A stretch of DNA of 64,000 nt from Sherwoodlollariibacterium sp049275655 (GCA_049275655.1 JBASUY010000040.1:1-64000); one strand, 5' to 3'; positions 52,264 to 61,676 are shown, counted from the first letter of the stretch. The notes: generated by a model not told the origin, from the sequence alone. A program made the numbers and translations.

Positions 52264-52916
52264 TGCATGCCCATAAGCCTAAGTCACTTCAAAATATTGA
52301 GAATAAGTTAGCCTCTTTAGAAGAAGGGTCTTTAAGGCATTGCGTATTAAAGAGCGCTAAGAACTTTAAGTCTTCGTGGATAGAGTTAGGCCGCCTGCTT
52401 TACTCCGTATATAAGGATAAGATGTATAAGGAGTGGGGTTTTGGCACCTTTGAGGTTTATGCCGCTAAAGAGATAGGCATTAGAAAACATACGGCGATGA
52501 AGTTATTGCGTTCGTATTTTTTTCTTGAGAAGGAAGAACCGGATTATTTAAGTCAAGGTTATCTTGAAAGGGCTGATACTGCTAAGTTCCCCGGTTATGA
52601 GGCGGTAGACCTCTTGCGTAAGGCTAAGAGTAAGAAGGCTCTTAACGCAGAAGATTACCATAAGATAAGAAAGGATATCTTTGAAAATGGCAAGGATACC
52701 AAGGACGTAAAAAAAGACCTGACTTTTTTAATCAGAGAGAGGCAAGAGCTTAATCCACAAGAGGCTTATGAGAAGAGGCGTACTGCTATATTAAAAAGGT
52801 TTTTAGGGAGCTTAAAAGGGTTAAAACAAGAAGCGCAGATGTTTCGCCTATTGCCGGCTAATTTAATTAAAGAGACAGAAGAGCTCATAGATAAGATAGA
52901 ATCAGAGATTAATTAA
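52263..52916 (+). CDS. Hypothetical helical protein with HTH-like middle
   Basis: This 217-residue, highly charged, predicted all-helical protein has no signal peptide. The segment around YKEWGFGTFEVYAAKEIGI followed by KHTAMKLLRSY resembles the W-G-FEEYA-GI-TA-LL pattern of some DUF3102-like or helix-turn-helix proteins, which is suggestive only. It starts 1 nt into the preceding stop and is followed after 1 nt by an acyl-CoA ligase gene. Function unknown. Confidence 0.6.
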   Translation: MHAHKPKSLQNIENKLASLEEGSLRHCVLKSAKNFKSSWIELGRLLYSVYKDKMYKEWGFGTFEVYAAKEIGIRKHTAMKLLRSYFFLEKEEPDYLSQGYLERADTAKFPGYEAVDLLRKAKSKKALNAEDYHKIRKDIFENGKDTKDVKKDLTFLIRERQELNPQEAYEKRRTAILKRFLGSLKGLKQEAQMFRLLPANLIKETEELIDKIESEIN

Positions 52917-52917
52917 G

Positions 52918-54420
52918 ATGGGGCTAATCAAAATATTAGAAGAGAAAACAAAATTACACCCGGATAAGGATGCGGTTATTTTTAGGGACGAGCCGATATC
53001 GTGGGATAAGTTACAGGATAGGCCTATACGCTTAGCCAATAGCCTTAAGAACCAAGGGGTTAGGCCGGGGGATAGGGTTGCTTTGTATTTACCTAATTGG
53101 CCTGAGTATATATATAGTTATCTTGCGGTGTGGATGTTAGGTGCCGTAGCTGTGCCATTAGATTTTATGCTTACTATGGATGAGCTATCTTCTTGCCTTA
53201 GGCATTGCCAGGCAAAGGTTTTTATCTTTAAGCCTAAAGCTAATCTTCATATATCTACTTTAAAAGAAAAGACACCGTTTTTAAAGGTTTTTATTACTTG
53301 CCAGGATAGAGTAGAAGGTTGCGGGTTTTTTAATGATTGTATTGAAGATAGTAATACCAATGCGCTTAATATTAACATAGCCGAAGATACCCCGGCAATA
53401 ATCTTTTATACTTCAGGTACTACCGGAAAACCTAAAGGGGTATTAATAAGCTATAAACAACTTTTAGCGCCTCCTAAATCAATGGAGTTTTTTGTAAATA
53501 GTGATTTAGGTGATAAAGATACAACACTTTCTGCTTTGCCTTTTTCTCACTTAGGAGGGCTTATCTATATCCAGAATACTATTTGTTTTTCTTTAAGGCT
53601 TATACTGATGGAGCGCTTTGTCCCGCTTGAGTTTTTAAGGAATATTATAAAATATAAGGTTAGTTTTTTCTGGATAGTTCCTTCAATGTATTATGCGTTT
53701 TTACAGTTAAAAGAATTTGAGACATTTGACCTTTCGTCTTTACGTTGGATAGTGACTTTTGGCGCATCCAACTCTCCCGATGCCTTGCGTAGGTTCCATA
53801 AGTTTTGCCCTAATGCGCATCTTTTAAATGGCTGGGGGATGACTGAGACGAACGCTCCTACCGCAGTTTTACCGATGGGCTCAGAAAAGATAGAGAGTGT
53901 AGGAAGGCCTGCTCCGTGGATAGAGATAAAAATATTTGATGATGAAGACAGGGAAGTTTACCCCGGACAGGTAGGAGAGATAGCTGTTAAAAGTTGGGTT
54001 GTAACCCAAGGCTACTATAAAGACCCTATTCTTACTAAAGCGTCAAAGCGCAACGGATGGTTTTATACCGGGGATTTAGGCAGGTTTGATGAAGATGGAG
54101 ACCTTTATATAGTAGGCAGGAAAAAAGAGATGATTAAGGTAGGCGGAGAAATTGTTTTTGAGCCAGAGGTAGAAGCAGCAATACAAAAACACGAAGATAT
54201 AGCCGAGGCAGCAGTAGTAGGCGTTAGGGATGATTTAAGAGGAGAGGTCCCAAAGGCCTTTGTAGTCTTAAAAGAAGGCAAAAGTTTAGATGAAAAGGAT
54301 TTGCGTTACTATTTAAGAGAGCGCTTAGCAAATTTTAAGATTCCGCATTATTTTGTCTTTAAAGATAGTCTTCCTAAGAACCGCGCAGGAAAGATAGATA
54401 AAGAAAAGCTCCGCTTTTAA
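52918..54420 (+). CDS. AMP-forming acyl-CoA / acyl-ACP ligase
   Basis: This 500-residue ANL-superfamily enzyme has the P-loop FYTSGTTGKPKG, GWGMTET, the A8 hinge YTGDLGRFDEDGDL and the catalytic lysine near the C terminus (PKNRAGKIDKEKL). It activates an aliphatic or aromatic acid as adenylate and transfers it to CoA. It could provide a starter unit for the PKS 13 kb upstream or simply degrade fatty acids. Context does not decide. Confidence 0.9.
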   Translation: MGLIKILEEKTKLHPDKDAVIFRDEPISWDKLQDRPIRLANSLKNQGVRPGDRVALYLPNWPEYIYSYLAVWMLGAVAVPLDFMLTMDELSSCLRHCQAKVFIFKPKANLHISTLKEKTPFLKVFITCQDRVEGCGFFNDCIEDSNTNALNINIAEDTPAIIFYTSGTTGKPKGVLISYKQLLAPPKSMEFFVNSDLGDKDTTLSALPFSHLGGLIYIQNTICFSLRLILMERFVPLEFLRNIIKYKVSFFWIVPSMYYAFLQLKEFETFDLSSLRWIVTFGASNSPDALRRFHKFCPNAHLLNGWGMTETNAPTAVLPMGSEKIESVGRPAPWIEIKIFDDEDREVYPGQVGEIAVKSWVVTQGYYKDPILTKASKRNGWFYTGDLGRFDEDGDLYIVGRKKEMIKVGGEIVFEPEVEAAIQKHEDIAEAAVVGVRDDLRGEVPKAFVVLKEGKSLDEKDLRYYLRERLANFKIPHYFVFKDSLPKNRAGKIDKEKLRF

Positions 54421-54430
54421 CCAATTCCCT

Positions 54431-55456
54431 ATGCAGGATATCAAAGATTACGGCTTAAAAGAGTTAGAAAAAAAGCTTTATTCTTTTAATGCCAAACCTT
54501 ACCACACCAAGCAGGTCTTTTCTTGGATTTATAAAAGAGGGGTATTAGATTTTAATTGCATGAGCGATATCCCGAAGGAGTTAAGAAGCAGGCTTTTGGA
54601 TAACTTTTATATTTTAGGCTTTAGCCTTTATAAATCCGTAAAATCAAAAGACGGAACAACAAAGTTACTCTTAAAAAAAGGGGCTGATTTAATTGAGGCT
54701 GTATTAATACCTTCTTTGGATAGGGTTACAGGGTGTGTCTCTTCTCAGATAGGGTGTAAGTTTAGATGCAGTTTTTGCGCAAGCGGGATATTTGGCTTAA
54801 AGAGGAATTTAACTACAGGAGAGATAATTGAAGAAATACTTTATCTAAAAGAGAATGCCTTTGAAAATAAGCTTACGCATATAGTATTTATGGGCATCGG
54901 AGAGCCATTGGATAATTATGAGAATGTTATAAAGGCGGTAAGGATTATAAACTCAAATTACGGGCTGAAGATAGGAGCGCGCAGGATTACGATATCTACC
55001 TGTGGGATAATACCCGGTATAGAGAGGTTAAGTAAGGAAGGACTGCAAGTAGAACTATCAGTCTCTTTGCATGCGCCAACTAATAGCTTAAGATCGCGCC
55101 TTATGCCGGTAAATAAAAAATACCCCTTGTTAAAACTTATTAAAACTTGTAAGAAGTATTGTCAAGATACAAAGCGGCAGGTTACCTTTGAATATATTCT
55201 GATAAAGGATGTAAACTCTTCTTTAAAAGAGGCCGAAGACTTATGCGCATTGTTAAAAGGTTTTAAGCTCTTTAAGGTAAACCTAATCCCCTCAAACTAT
55301 ATCCCCGAGCTTAAGTTAACGCCTCCTGAGAAAGATAAAACCACTCTTTTTAAAAACTATCTTCTTAAGCGCGGTATCCACGCCACACTCCGTAAAGAGC
55401 GGGGGGTTGATATAAACGCTGCCTGCGGCCAGTTAAGGCTAAACTACTCCGCATAA
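54431..55456 (+). CDS. rlmN: 23S rRNA (adenine2503-C2)-methyltransferase
   Basis: This 341-residue radical SAM methyltransferase has C109-x3-C113-x2-C116 (GCKFRCSFC), FMGIGEPLDN and the methylated-cysteine region AACGQL at the end. It methylates A2503 of 23S rRNA and A37 of some tRNAs. The 5'-deoxyadenosine it makes is the kind of by-product the salvage genes upstream would recycle. Confidence 0.96.
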   Translation: MQDIKDYGLKELEKKLYSFNAKPYHTKQVFSWIYKRGVLDFNCMSDIPKELRSRLLDNFYILGFSLYKSVKSKDGTTKLLLKKGADLIEAVLIPSLDRVTGCVSSQIGCKFRCSFCASGIFGLKRNLTTGEIIEEILYLKENAFENKLTHIVFMGIGEPLDNYENVIKAVRIINSNYGLKIGARRITISTCGIIPGIERLSKEGLQVELSVSLHAPTNSLRSRLMPVNKKYPLLKLIKTCKKYCQDTKRQVTFEYILIKDVNSSLKEAEDLCALLKGFKLFKVNLIPSNYIPELKLTPPEKDKTTLFKNYLLKRGIHATLRKERGVDINAACGQLRLNYSA

Positions 55457-55585
55457 CATTATACTCAGTAAGAAAAATTTCAAAAGAAACCGCTTTCCAA
55501 ATACCCCTCACTTAGCCTTATTTTTATTTACCTTTATTCTTAATAGCCTTTTAGGAAGCGTCCAAAATGACGTAGGCCTATTCTC

Positions 55586-55614
55586 TTGACTAAGCTTTCT
55601 TTTATTAGTAAAAT
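55586..55614 (+). promoter_or_regulatory. Promoter of the M1 aminopeptidase gene
   Basis: TTGACT (55586-55591), a 17-nt spacer and TAAAAT (55609-55614), about 43 nt upstream of the ATG. The rest of the gap 55457-55657 shows nothing else convincing. Confidence 0.7.
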
Positions 55615-55657
55615 TTTGGTATAGCTATTTAACGGTCAGTATTTTACTCTTCTTGGT

Positions 55658-57487
55658 ATGAAAAAAAAGATAACCCTGTTAATTTATTTTTTATGCTTAG
55701 CCCCACAGCTTTCTTTTGGCAAAAGCAGTATCCTTGATAATCTCATCATAGAAGAGGCAAGGATGAATACTCCTACCCAAAACCGTTCTATTATCCATAA
55801 TACAGTTTCAAGCCCAAGTTTGTATACCGCCAAAGTTTTTAACAGTTCAGCTAAAAAATATATAACTAAATTTAAAGATTCCCCGGTATATTTGATAGAT
55901 GCTATTATAGATGAAGTCCTCTATCGTATTAAAATTAAGGAATTAGTCATCTATACTAATACTCAACCTGAGCCTACAAACTTTCTATATTTGCGTATTT
56001 ATCCTAATAGCCCGATGTTTATAATGCGTAAGGACAATGCCCGTTTTAATAAGGTGGAGATAAATGGTGTTAGCGCAAACTACGAACTTTTAGGTACTTT
56101 ATTAGAGATAGAGCTTCCGCAGCCCTTAAGACAGAATGAAAGCGTTAATCTGTATATGGAATTTTCTGAGTTGTTGCAAGAGATAGTCCCGCCTTCAGAT
56201 AATCTATTTAATTCACTTGACCCTACCGCAAGCAGTATCGGCGGATTTGTTGATTACGGCGTATTTGGTTATTATAAAGAGATAATAAGCTTAGGGCATT
56301 GGTTTCCTATGTTAACCCCTTATAAAAACGGAGAATGGTCGCGTACGCCTCCTGCGCGAAACGGAGATATCCAGAACTTTGAAGAAGGAATCTTTAAAAT
56401 AAATTTTACAACGGATAACGATACTGTAATAGCCAGCGCCGGGGTGAAAATCGGCGAGAAGGCTTCTGAAATCAGGGGGAAGAAGGAATCATCTTATATT
56501 GGTATTGGCATGCGCGAGTGCGCTTTTCAACTAAGTAAGAATTTTAAAGTTATTAAGAAAAGTGTAGGAGATACTATTATTGAATCTTACTTTTTAGAGG
56601 GGCATGATGATTTTGGTAAGAGTATCCTCTCTTATACTGCTAAAGCCCTAAAGCTCTATGGGAATTTAATCGGCGAATACCCCTATACTGAGCTTAAGGT
56701 AGTAGAAACTTATCTTACGGGCGGAGCAGGAGGGATGGAGTTTCCCGCCTTTATTACTATCTCCTCTTATTATCATAACCCTAAAATTAACTTAGGGCCT
56801 ATGGGGATTCTTTTTGGCAACAAAAATAAGGAGATAGAGGAGAGTCTGCGTCCCTTGCTACAAAGTACCCTTGAGTTTATTGTAGCGCATGAAGTCGCGC
56901 ATCAATGGTGGAATACGGTAGTGGGGAGTGATTCTATTAATAGCGCCTGGATTGATGAATCATTGACTAATTATTTTGCCTTAATTTATTTTGATAAGAT
57001 ATACGGAAGGGAGAGGTTTGAAGAACAAAAACTTTATAATCTTAGGCTACCTATTTTGTTAGCGAAGTTTGCGGGGATATCTGATAAAGGGGTTAACCGG
57101 CCTTCTTCAGAATTTACCGATACCATGCAATACGCCGTGGTAATTTATTCTAAGGGTGCTTATTTTTATGATGAGTTAAGCCAACTTTTAGGAGAAGATA
57201 ATTTTTTAAAAACAGCCCGCGCTTACTATAATAAATACAAGTTCTCCTTTGCCCCGGAAGAAGGCTTTATTAATGTGGCAAAGAAAGAGAATCCTAAATT
57301 CAAAAGCAAGATTGATGCTTTATACCGGCGCTGGATAATAGAAGAGCATATGTATGAAGATATTAAAGGCAATTTTATTGAAGAAGTTGCTAAAATGGCA
57401 GGGGTGAGGATTCCTAAGGTAGTTGACTTTGACAAAGGATTATTTAATTCCTTTAAGGATATAATGAGATTTGGCAGTAAAAAATAA
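55658..57487 (+). CDS. Secreted M1-family metallopeptidase (aminopeptidase-like)
   Basis: This 609-residue protein has a signal peptide (about 1-20) and a gluzincin domain with the zinc motif H411-E-V-A-H415 and third ligand E434 (WIDESLTNY), spaced exactly 18 residues apart. GGAGGMEFPAF corresponds to the GAMEN exopeptidase motif. It therefore probably trims amino acids from peptides in the periplasm or outside. No ribosome site is clear; the region before the ATG reads TCTTCTTGGT. Confidence 0.87.
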   Translation: MKKKITLLIYFLCLAPQLSFGKSSILDNLIIEEARMNTPTQNRSIIHNTVSSPSLYTAKVFNSSAKKYITKFKDSPVYLIDAIIDEVLYRIKIKELVIYTNTQPEPTNFLYLRIYPNSPMFIMRKDNARFNKVEINGVSANYELLGTLLEIELPQPLRQNESVNLYMEFSELLQEIVPPSDNLFNSLDPTASSIGGFVDYGVFGYYKEIISLGHWFPMLTPYKNGEWSRTPPARNGDIQNFEEGIFKINFTTDNDTVIASAGVKIGEKASEIRGKKESSYIGIGMRECAFQLSKNFKVIKKSVGDTIIESYFLEGHDDFGKSILSYTAKALKLYGNLIGEYPYTELKVVETYLTGGAGGMEFPAFITISSYYHNPKINLGPMGILFGNKNKEIEESLRPLLQSTLEFIVAHEVAHQWWNTVVGSDSINSAWIDESLTNYFALIYFDKIYGRERFEEQKLYNLRLPILLAKFAGISDKGVNRPSSEFTDTMQYAVVIYSKGAYFYDELSQLLGEDNFLKTARAYYNKYKFSFAPEEGFINVAKKENPKFKSKIDALYRRWIIEEHMYEDIKGNFIEEVAKMAGVRIPKVVDFDKGLFNSFKDIMRFGSKK

Positions 57488-57496
57488 ACTAGCCAT

Positions 57497-57535
57497 ATTC
57501 TTAGGTAAAGATTTACCCCCTATAAACTTAAGAAT
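57497..57535. terminator. Nested hairpin after the M1 peptidase gene
   Basis: ATTCTTA (57497-57503) pairs with TAAGAAT (57529-57535) and encloses GGTAAA-GA-TTTACC (57504-57517). It lacks a T-run, so it may be a weak bidirectional terminator. The rest of 57536-57674 shows nothing I can name. Confidence 0.35.
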
Positions 57536-57674
57536 CAACTGTTTTTAGTCTAAGTAGTTTTCAATTACGAAAATCTATTCTTCAAATATCTTATCCGACT
57601 AGCTAACTCGTCACTCCTAACTATCGAAATCTGGTTTAACGAATAGGGGGCATATAGGGTATTGTTTAATTTAT

Positions 57675-57757
57675 TGCCGAAGAAGGGAGTTGAACCCTTA
57701 CGGGCGTAAGCCCATCGGTTTTTGAGACCGACGTGTATGCCATTCCACCACTTCGGC
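57675..57757 (-). tRNA. tRNA-Leu (CAA)
   Basis: On the minus strand a full 83-nt class II tRNA folds: acceptor GCCGAAG/CTTCGGC, an anticodon stem TCGGT/ACCGA around loop CTCAAAA (anticodon CAA, Leu), a variable arm (GGGCTTACGCCC) and T loop TTCAACT. The CCA is not encoded; after discriminator A the sequence reads AAT. Confidence 0.95.
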
Positions 57758-57821
57758 TATAATTTGATTTGACGGAAACCATTTTATATTCTAAAATAGC
57801 AAAGGTCAATGATTAATATTT

Positions 57822-57897
57822 GGGGCTGTAGCTCAGCTGGGAGAGCACTTGCATGGCATGCAAGGGGTCAGGGGTTCGATCCCCCTCAGCTCCACCA
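57822..57897 (+). tRNA. tRNA-Ala (GGC)
   Basis: A 76-nt cloverleaf with acceptor GGGGCTG/CAGCTCC, D arm, anticodon stem CTTGC/GCAAG around ATGGCAT (anticodon GGC, Ala), T loop TTCGATC and an encoded CCA (57895-57897). A CGGCGG/CCGCCG hairpin at 57909-57929 follows and may end the transcript. Confidence 0.96.
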
Positions 57898-57908
57898 AAA
57901 ATAATAAA

Positions 57909-57929
57909 CGGCGGGTGTATGGACCGCCG
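57909..57929 (+). terminator. Hairpin after tRNA-Ala
   Basis: CGGCGG (57909-57914) and CCGCCG (57924-57929) form a 6-bp GC-rich stem with a 9-nt loop; the tail CCTCTCTT is only weakly T-rich. It lies between the tRNA and the nfo promoter. Confidence 0.4.
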
Positions 57930-57940
57930 CCTCTCTTATA

Positions 57941-57969
57941 TTGACGCTTGCCTTAATCCGCAGTATAAT
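57941..57969 (+). promoter_or_regulatory. Consensus promoter of nfo, near-leaderless
   Basis: TTGACG (57941-57946), a 17-nt spacer and TATAAT (57964-57969). The predicted start is near 57976, only about 3 nt before the ATG at 57979, which has no ribosome binding site. Confidence 0.8.
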
Positions 57970-57978
57970 TTATGAACT

Positions 57979-58827
57979 ATGAATTTAGGCGTACATGTTT
58001 CAGCTTCAGGGAAGATATTTGAATCCCTTAACCGGGCTTATGAGTTGGGCTGTTCAACCATGCAGATTTTTGCCAGAAACCCCCAGCAGTGGAAGAGTAG
58101 CCCTTTAGATGAGAAAGATATTGAAGAGTTTAAGGAGCTTCGTAAGAAGCTTAAAATCAACCCGGTATTTATCCATATATCCTACTTAATTAACTTAGCT
58201 TCACCGGTTAAGCGGCTTTATAAGGGTTCAATCCGAGCCTATATTGACGATATCCGCCAAGCTGAAAGCCTCGGTGCTGATTATATAGTAACGCATATGG
58301 GCAGCCATAAGGAGACCTCTGAAGAAGAGGGGATAAAAAGGCTTATTGACGCCTTGAATGATATCTTAGAAAAGACTAAAGGTAGCAAGGTTGGCATACT
58401 TTTAGAGAATACCTCTGGAAGCGGCTCGTGGTTAGGGTATAAATTCAGCCATCACAAAGAGATTATTGCCGGGTTAAAGGATAAATCGCGCATAGGGGTT
58501 TGTTTTGATACTGCGCATGCCTATCTTGCAGGTTATGATTTAAGCAAAAAAGAAGGCCTGGTAGAAACCTTAAAAGAGATTGAAGATAATATAGGCATAA
58601 AATCAGTAAAACTTATTCATCTAAACGACGCTCTTGGTACATTAGGCTCGCGCGTTGACCGGCATAATCATATCGGTAAAGGCAATATCGGCTTAGAAGG
58701 GATGAAGCGGATAATCAATCACCCTAAATTAAAGAATATTCCGATGATTTTAGAGACCCCTAAAGACACCCCTAAGAGTGATAGGATAAATTTAAATTTG
58801 GTAAGAAGTTTAGCTAAGGCAGGTTAA
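57979..58827 (+). CDS. nfo: Endonuclease IV (AP endonuclease)
   Basis: This 282-residue TIM-barrel nuclease cleaves abasic sites in base excision repair. Recognisable blocks are GVHVSASGK, STMQIFARNPQQW, PVFIHISYLINLASP, GVCFDTAHAYLAGYD, VKLIHLNDALGTLGS, DRHNHIGKGNIG and ILETPKD, which carry the three-zinc ligands. It could act after the monofunctional glycosylase at 6950-7600. Transcribed from its own strong promoter, almost leaderless. Confidence 0.96.
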   Translation: MNLGVHVSASGKIFESLNRAYELGCSTMQIFARNPQQWKSSPLDEKDIEEFKELRKKLKINPVFIHISYLINLASPVKRLYKGSIRAYIDDIRQAESLGADYIVTHMGSHKETSEEEGIKRLIDALNDILEKTKGSKVGILLENTSGSGSWLGYKFSHHKEIIAGLKDKSRIGVCFDTAHAYLAGYDLSKKEGLVETLKEIEDNIGIKSVKLIHLNDALGTLGSRVDRHNHIGKGNIGLEGMKRIINHPKLKNIPMILETPKDTPKSDRINLNLVRSLAKAG

Positions 58828-58829
58828 TC

Positions 58830-61229
58830 ATGCATTATGATTTTAAGGCGATAGAGAGTAAATGGCAGAAGAGATGGGAGGAAGAAAAACTTTTTAAGGC
58901 AGAGCCGACTTCTGCTAAAAAGAAATATTACCTTTTAGAGATGTTTCCTTACCCTTCAGGCAAGATTCATATGGGGCATGTGCGTAATTATACTATAGGA
59001 GACGTAGCCGCGCGCTTTAAGATTTTAGAAGGTTATAATGTTATGCACCCGATGGGTTTTGATGCCTTTGGACAACCAGCAGAGAACGCTGCGATTAAAA
59101 ATAAGACTAAGCCGGATATCTGGACGCATAGGTGTATAAAAGAGATGGAGTCTGAATTAAAGAAAATGGGCTTTTCCTATGACTGGTCAAGGGAACTCTC
59201 CACCTGCGATAGTAGTTATTATAAATGGAACCAATGGATATTTTTAAAGATGCTTGAGAGGGGTTTAGCTTATAGAAAGGCATCAGCGGTAAATTGGTGC
59301 CCCTCTTGCCTTACTACCTTAGCTAACGAAGAGGTAATTGAAGGGGGTTGTTGGAGGTGCCATGAGAAGGTAGAGCAGAAAGAGCTTGAGCAGTGGTATT
59401 TAAAGATTACCGAATATAAAGAGCGGTTATTAGAAGACCTAAAGCTCCTTAAAAATTGGCCGGAGCGGGTTTTAAGCATGCAGGAGAATTGGATAGGAAA
59501 GAGTAAGGGTATAGAGATATATTTTAAGTTAAAAGATTCTGAAGATATAATTCCTGTTTTTACCACCCGTCCTGATACAATCTTTGGCGCTACCTATATT
59601 GTCTTAGCAGTTGAGCATCCGATAGTAAAAAATCTTATACAGGGGTATTTTAAGAAAAAAGAGGTTTTAGAGTTTATTGACAGAGTATCGCGTCAGAGCA
59701 AGATTGAGCGTGCTTCGTCAGTAGAAAAGAAAGAGGGTATCTTTACCGGAAGTTATGCGGTTAATCCGGTAAATAACGAAGTAATCCCGATATGGATTGC
59801 AGATTATGTCTTAATGGAGTACGGAACAGGAGCAATAATGGCTGTGCCTACTCATGACCAGCGTGATTTTCTCTTTGCCAGAGAGCACAATTTACCTATG
59901 CGTGTAGTTATCCGGCCTGAAGGTAAGGAGTTAACATCTGTAGAAAATCTAAAAGAGGCTTATGAAGGAGACGGGGTGCAGGTTAATTCCGGGGATTTTA
60001 ACGGATTAAGCAATTTAGAGGCAAAAGAAAGAATATCAGAGTGGATGGAGAAAGAGGGGATGGGTTCTATTAAGACTAACTGGCGGTTACGCGATTGGCT
60101 TATCTCCCGTCAGCGTTATTGGGGGACTCCTATCCCGGTTATTTACTGCGATAAGTGCGGGGTAGTAGCTGTCCCTTATAAAGACCTACCCGTAGAGCTT
60201 CCTAAGGATGCGCCTTTTACCGGAGAAGGGGGAAGCCCTTTAGCTAAGGTAAAAGAGTTTGTAGAGGTTAAATGCCCTAAATGCGCAAGCAGAGCAAGGC
60301 GTGAAACCGATACCATGGCGACATTTTTTGATTCGTCGTGGTATTTTTTAAGGTTTTGCTCCCCTAATTTTAATGACGCGCCATTTGATAAAAATGAGGC
60401 TACTTATTGGATGCCGGTTGACCAGTATATAGGCGGGATTGAGCATGCGATATTGCATTTACTCTACTCGCGTTTCTTTACTAAGTTTTTTAAGGATTTA
60501 AATTTGCTCTCCTTTACCGAGCCATTTGACAGGCTTTTAACGCAGGGCATGGTCTTAAAAGACGGTGCAGTAATGTCAAAGTCCAAAGGAAATATTGTTG
60601 ACCCGGATTCAATGATAAAAAAGTATGGAGCGGATTCATTGCGTTTTTTTATATTATTTGCGGCACCTCCTGAGACAGAGTTAGAGTGGGTCGACCAGGG
60701 GCTTGAAGGAGCAAATAAGTTTTTAAACCGGATTTGGAGGATCCGAGAGAGTTTGTGCAACGAAGCTTCTTTAGAGATAAAGAGAGCCTTGCATAAGGCT
60801 ATAAAGAAGGTAACCGAAGATTATCAGAGTTTTAAGTTTAATACCGCCTTAGCAAGCCTAATGGAGTTGACAAACGCGATATATCAGTTAGGCGCGGATA
60901 AAGAGGTTTTATCTAAGTTAGTAATTATGATTAGCCCTATTGCCCCGCATTTCTCCGAAGAGATGTGGGAGGCTTTGGGGAATAAGGAGAGTATTTTTAA
61001 GTCCTCCTGGCCTTCTTTTGACGAAGCAATGCTAATTGAAGATAGCGTTACTATTATTATTCAGGTTAACGGAAAATTACGTTCTAAAATAAACGTTCCC
61101 TTAAATACTTCGGATGATAAATTAAAAGAATTAGTATTAGTTGAAGATAAAATTAAGCCTTGGATTAAGGATAAGCCCGCCAAAAATATAATTATTGTCC
61201 CAAATAAGCTTGTCAATATCGTCTTGTAA
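58830..61229 (+). CDS. leuS: Leucyl-tRNA synthetase
   Basis: This 799-residue class Ia synthetase has the HIGH-type motif PYPSGKIHMGHVRNYTIGD, an editing domain with FTTRPDTIFGATY, LRDWLISRQRYWG and the KMSKS motif VMSKSKGNIVDPD. It charges the tRNA-Leu encoded about 1 kb upstream. It starts 2 nt after nfo and shares its promoter. Confidence 0.97.
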   Translation: MHYDFKAIESKWQKRWEEEKLFKAEPTSAKKKYYLLEMFPYPSGKIHMGHVRNYTIGDVAARFKILEGYNVMHPMGFDAFGQPAENAAIKNKTKPDIWTHRCIKEMESELKKMGFSYDWSRELSTCDSSYYKWNQWIFLKMLERGLAYRKASAVNWCPSCLTTLANEEVIEGGCWRCHEKVEQKELEQWYLKITEYKERLLEDLKLLKNWPERVLSMQENWIGKSKGIEIYFKLKDSEDIIPVFTTRPDTIFGATYIVLAVEHPIVKNLIQGYFKKKEVLEFIDRVSRQSKIERASSVEKKEGIFTGSYAVNPVNNEVIPIWIADYVLMEYGTGAIMAVPTHDQRDFLFAREHNLPMRVVIRPEGKELTSVENLKEAYEGDGVQVNSGDFNGLSNLEAKERISEWMEKEGMGSIKTNWRLRDWLISRQRYWGTPIPVIYCDKCGVVAVPYKDLPVELPKDAPFTGEGGSPLAKVKEFVEVKCPKCASRARRETDTMATFFDSSWYFLRFCSPNFNDAPFDKNEATYWMPVDQYIGGIEHAILHLLYSRFFTKFFKDLNLLSFTEPFDRLLTQGMVLKDGAVMSKSKGNIVDPDSMIKKYGADSLRFFILFAAPPETELEWVDQGLEGANKFLNRIWRIRESLCNEASLEIKRALHKAIKKVTEDYQSFKFNTALASLMELTNAIYQLGADKEVLSKLVIMISPIAPHFSEEMWEALGNKESIFKSSWPSFDEAMLIEDSVTIIIQVNGKLRSKINVPLNTSDDKLKELVLVEDKIKPWIKDKPAKNIIIVPNKLVNIVL

Positions 61230-61244
61230 TACAAAAAAAGAAGT

Positions 61245-61305
61245 AAACCCGTTAGATTAATCCCTTCATCGTCAAAAATAAACTATAAAAAACCCGTTAG
61301 ATTAA
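61245..61305 (+). repeat. Two direct copies of AAACCCGTTAGATTAA
   Basis: The same 16-mer occurs at 61245-61260 and 61290-61305, 45 bp apart, in the gap between leuS and comEA. It could be a pair of binding sites for a regulator of the competence genes. Only two copies are present. Confidence 0.45.
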
Positions 61306-61346
61306 CCTATCTTTTACGTCTATTGTTGTTAAGAAGGAGGCGCGGA

Positions 61347-61676
61347 GTGTTTAATTTAACTAAGAACGAACGCAAGGCGCTTTTATTTTTAGCTCTTATC
61401 TACTTAGTCGGGCTAAGCGTAAGTTTTTTATCCAAGCAGATAAAGCCTAAAAATGCGCCAGCCTTTTTTAACGAAGATTTAGAAAAGGTAGATTTAAATA
61501 CCGCGGATAAAGAGATTCTAATGCGTATTCCCGGGATCGGAGAAAAGCTATCAGATAGGATAATCGCCTTACGTAGCAAGTTAGGAGAATTTAGTAGTTT
61601 AGAAGAGCTTAAAGGGATAAAGGGTATTAGTGAGAATAAGCTTAATAAAATTAAAGAGCATCTTACTATTAAATAA
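61347..61676 (+). CDS. ComEA-like DNA-binding helix-hairpin-helix protein
   Basis: About 109 residues: an N-terminal membrane anchor (about 12-30) followed by one ComEA-type helix-hairpin-helix unit pair (VDLNTADKEILMRIPGIGEKLSDRII and LEELKGIKGISENKLNKI). It would bind incoming double-stranded DNA in the periplasm. GTG 61347 with AAGGAGG 6 nt upstream is chosen over an in-frame TTG at 61323. Stop abuts the comEC start. Confidence 0.88.
   Translation: MFNLTKNERKALLFLALIYLVGLSVSFLSKQIKPKNAPAFFNEDLEKVDLNTADKEILMRIPGIGEKLSDRIIALRSKLGEFSSLEELKGIKGISENKLNKIKEHLTIK

Noticed and set aside
61245..61305. CRISPR-like array
   Set aside because: Only two 16-bp copies and no cas genes.
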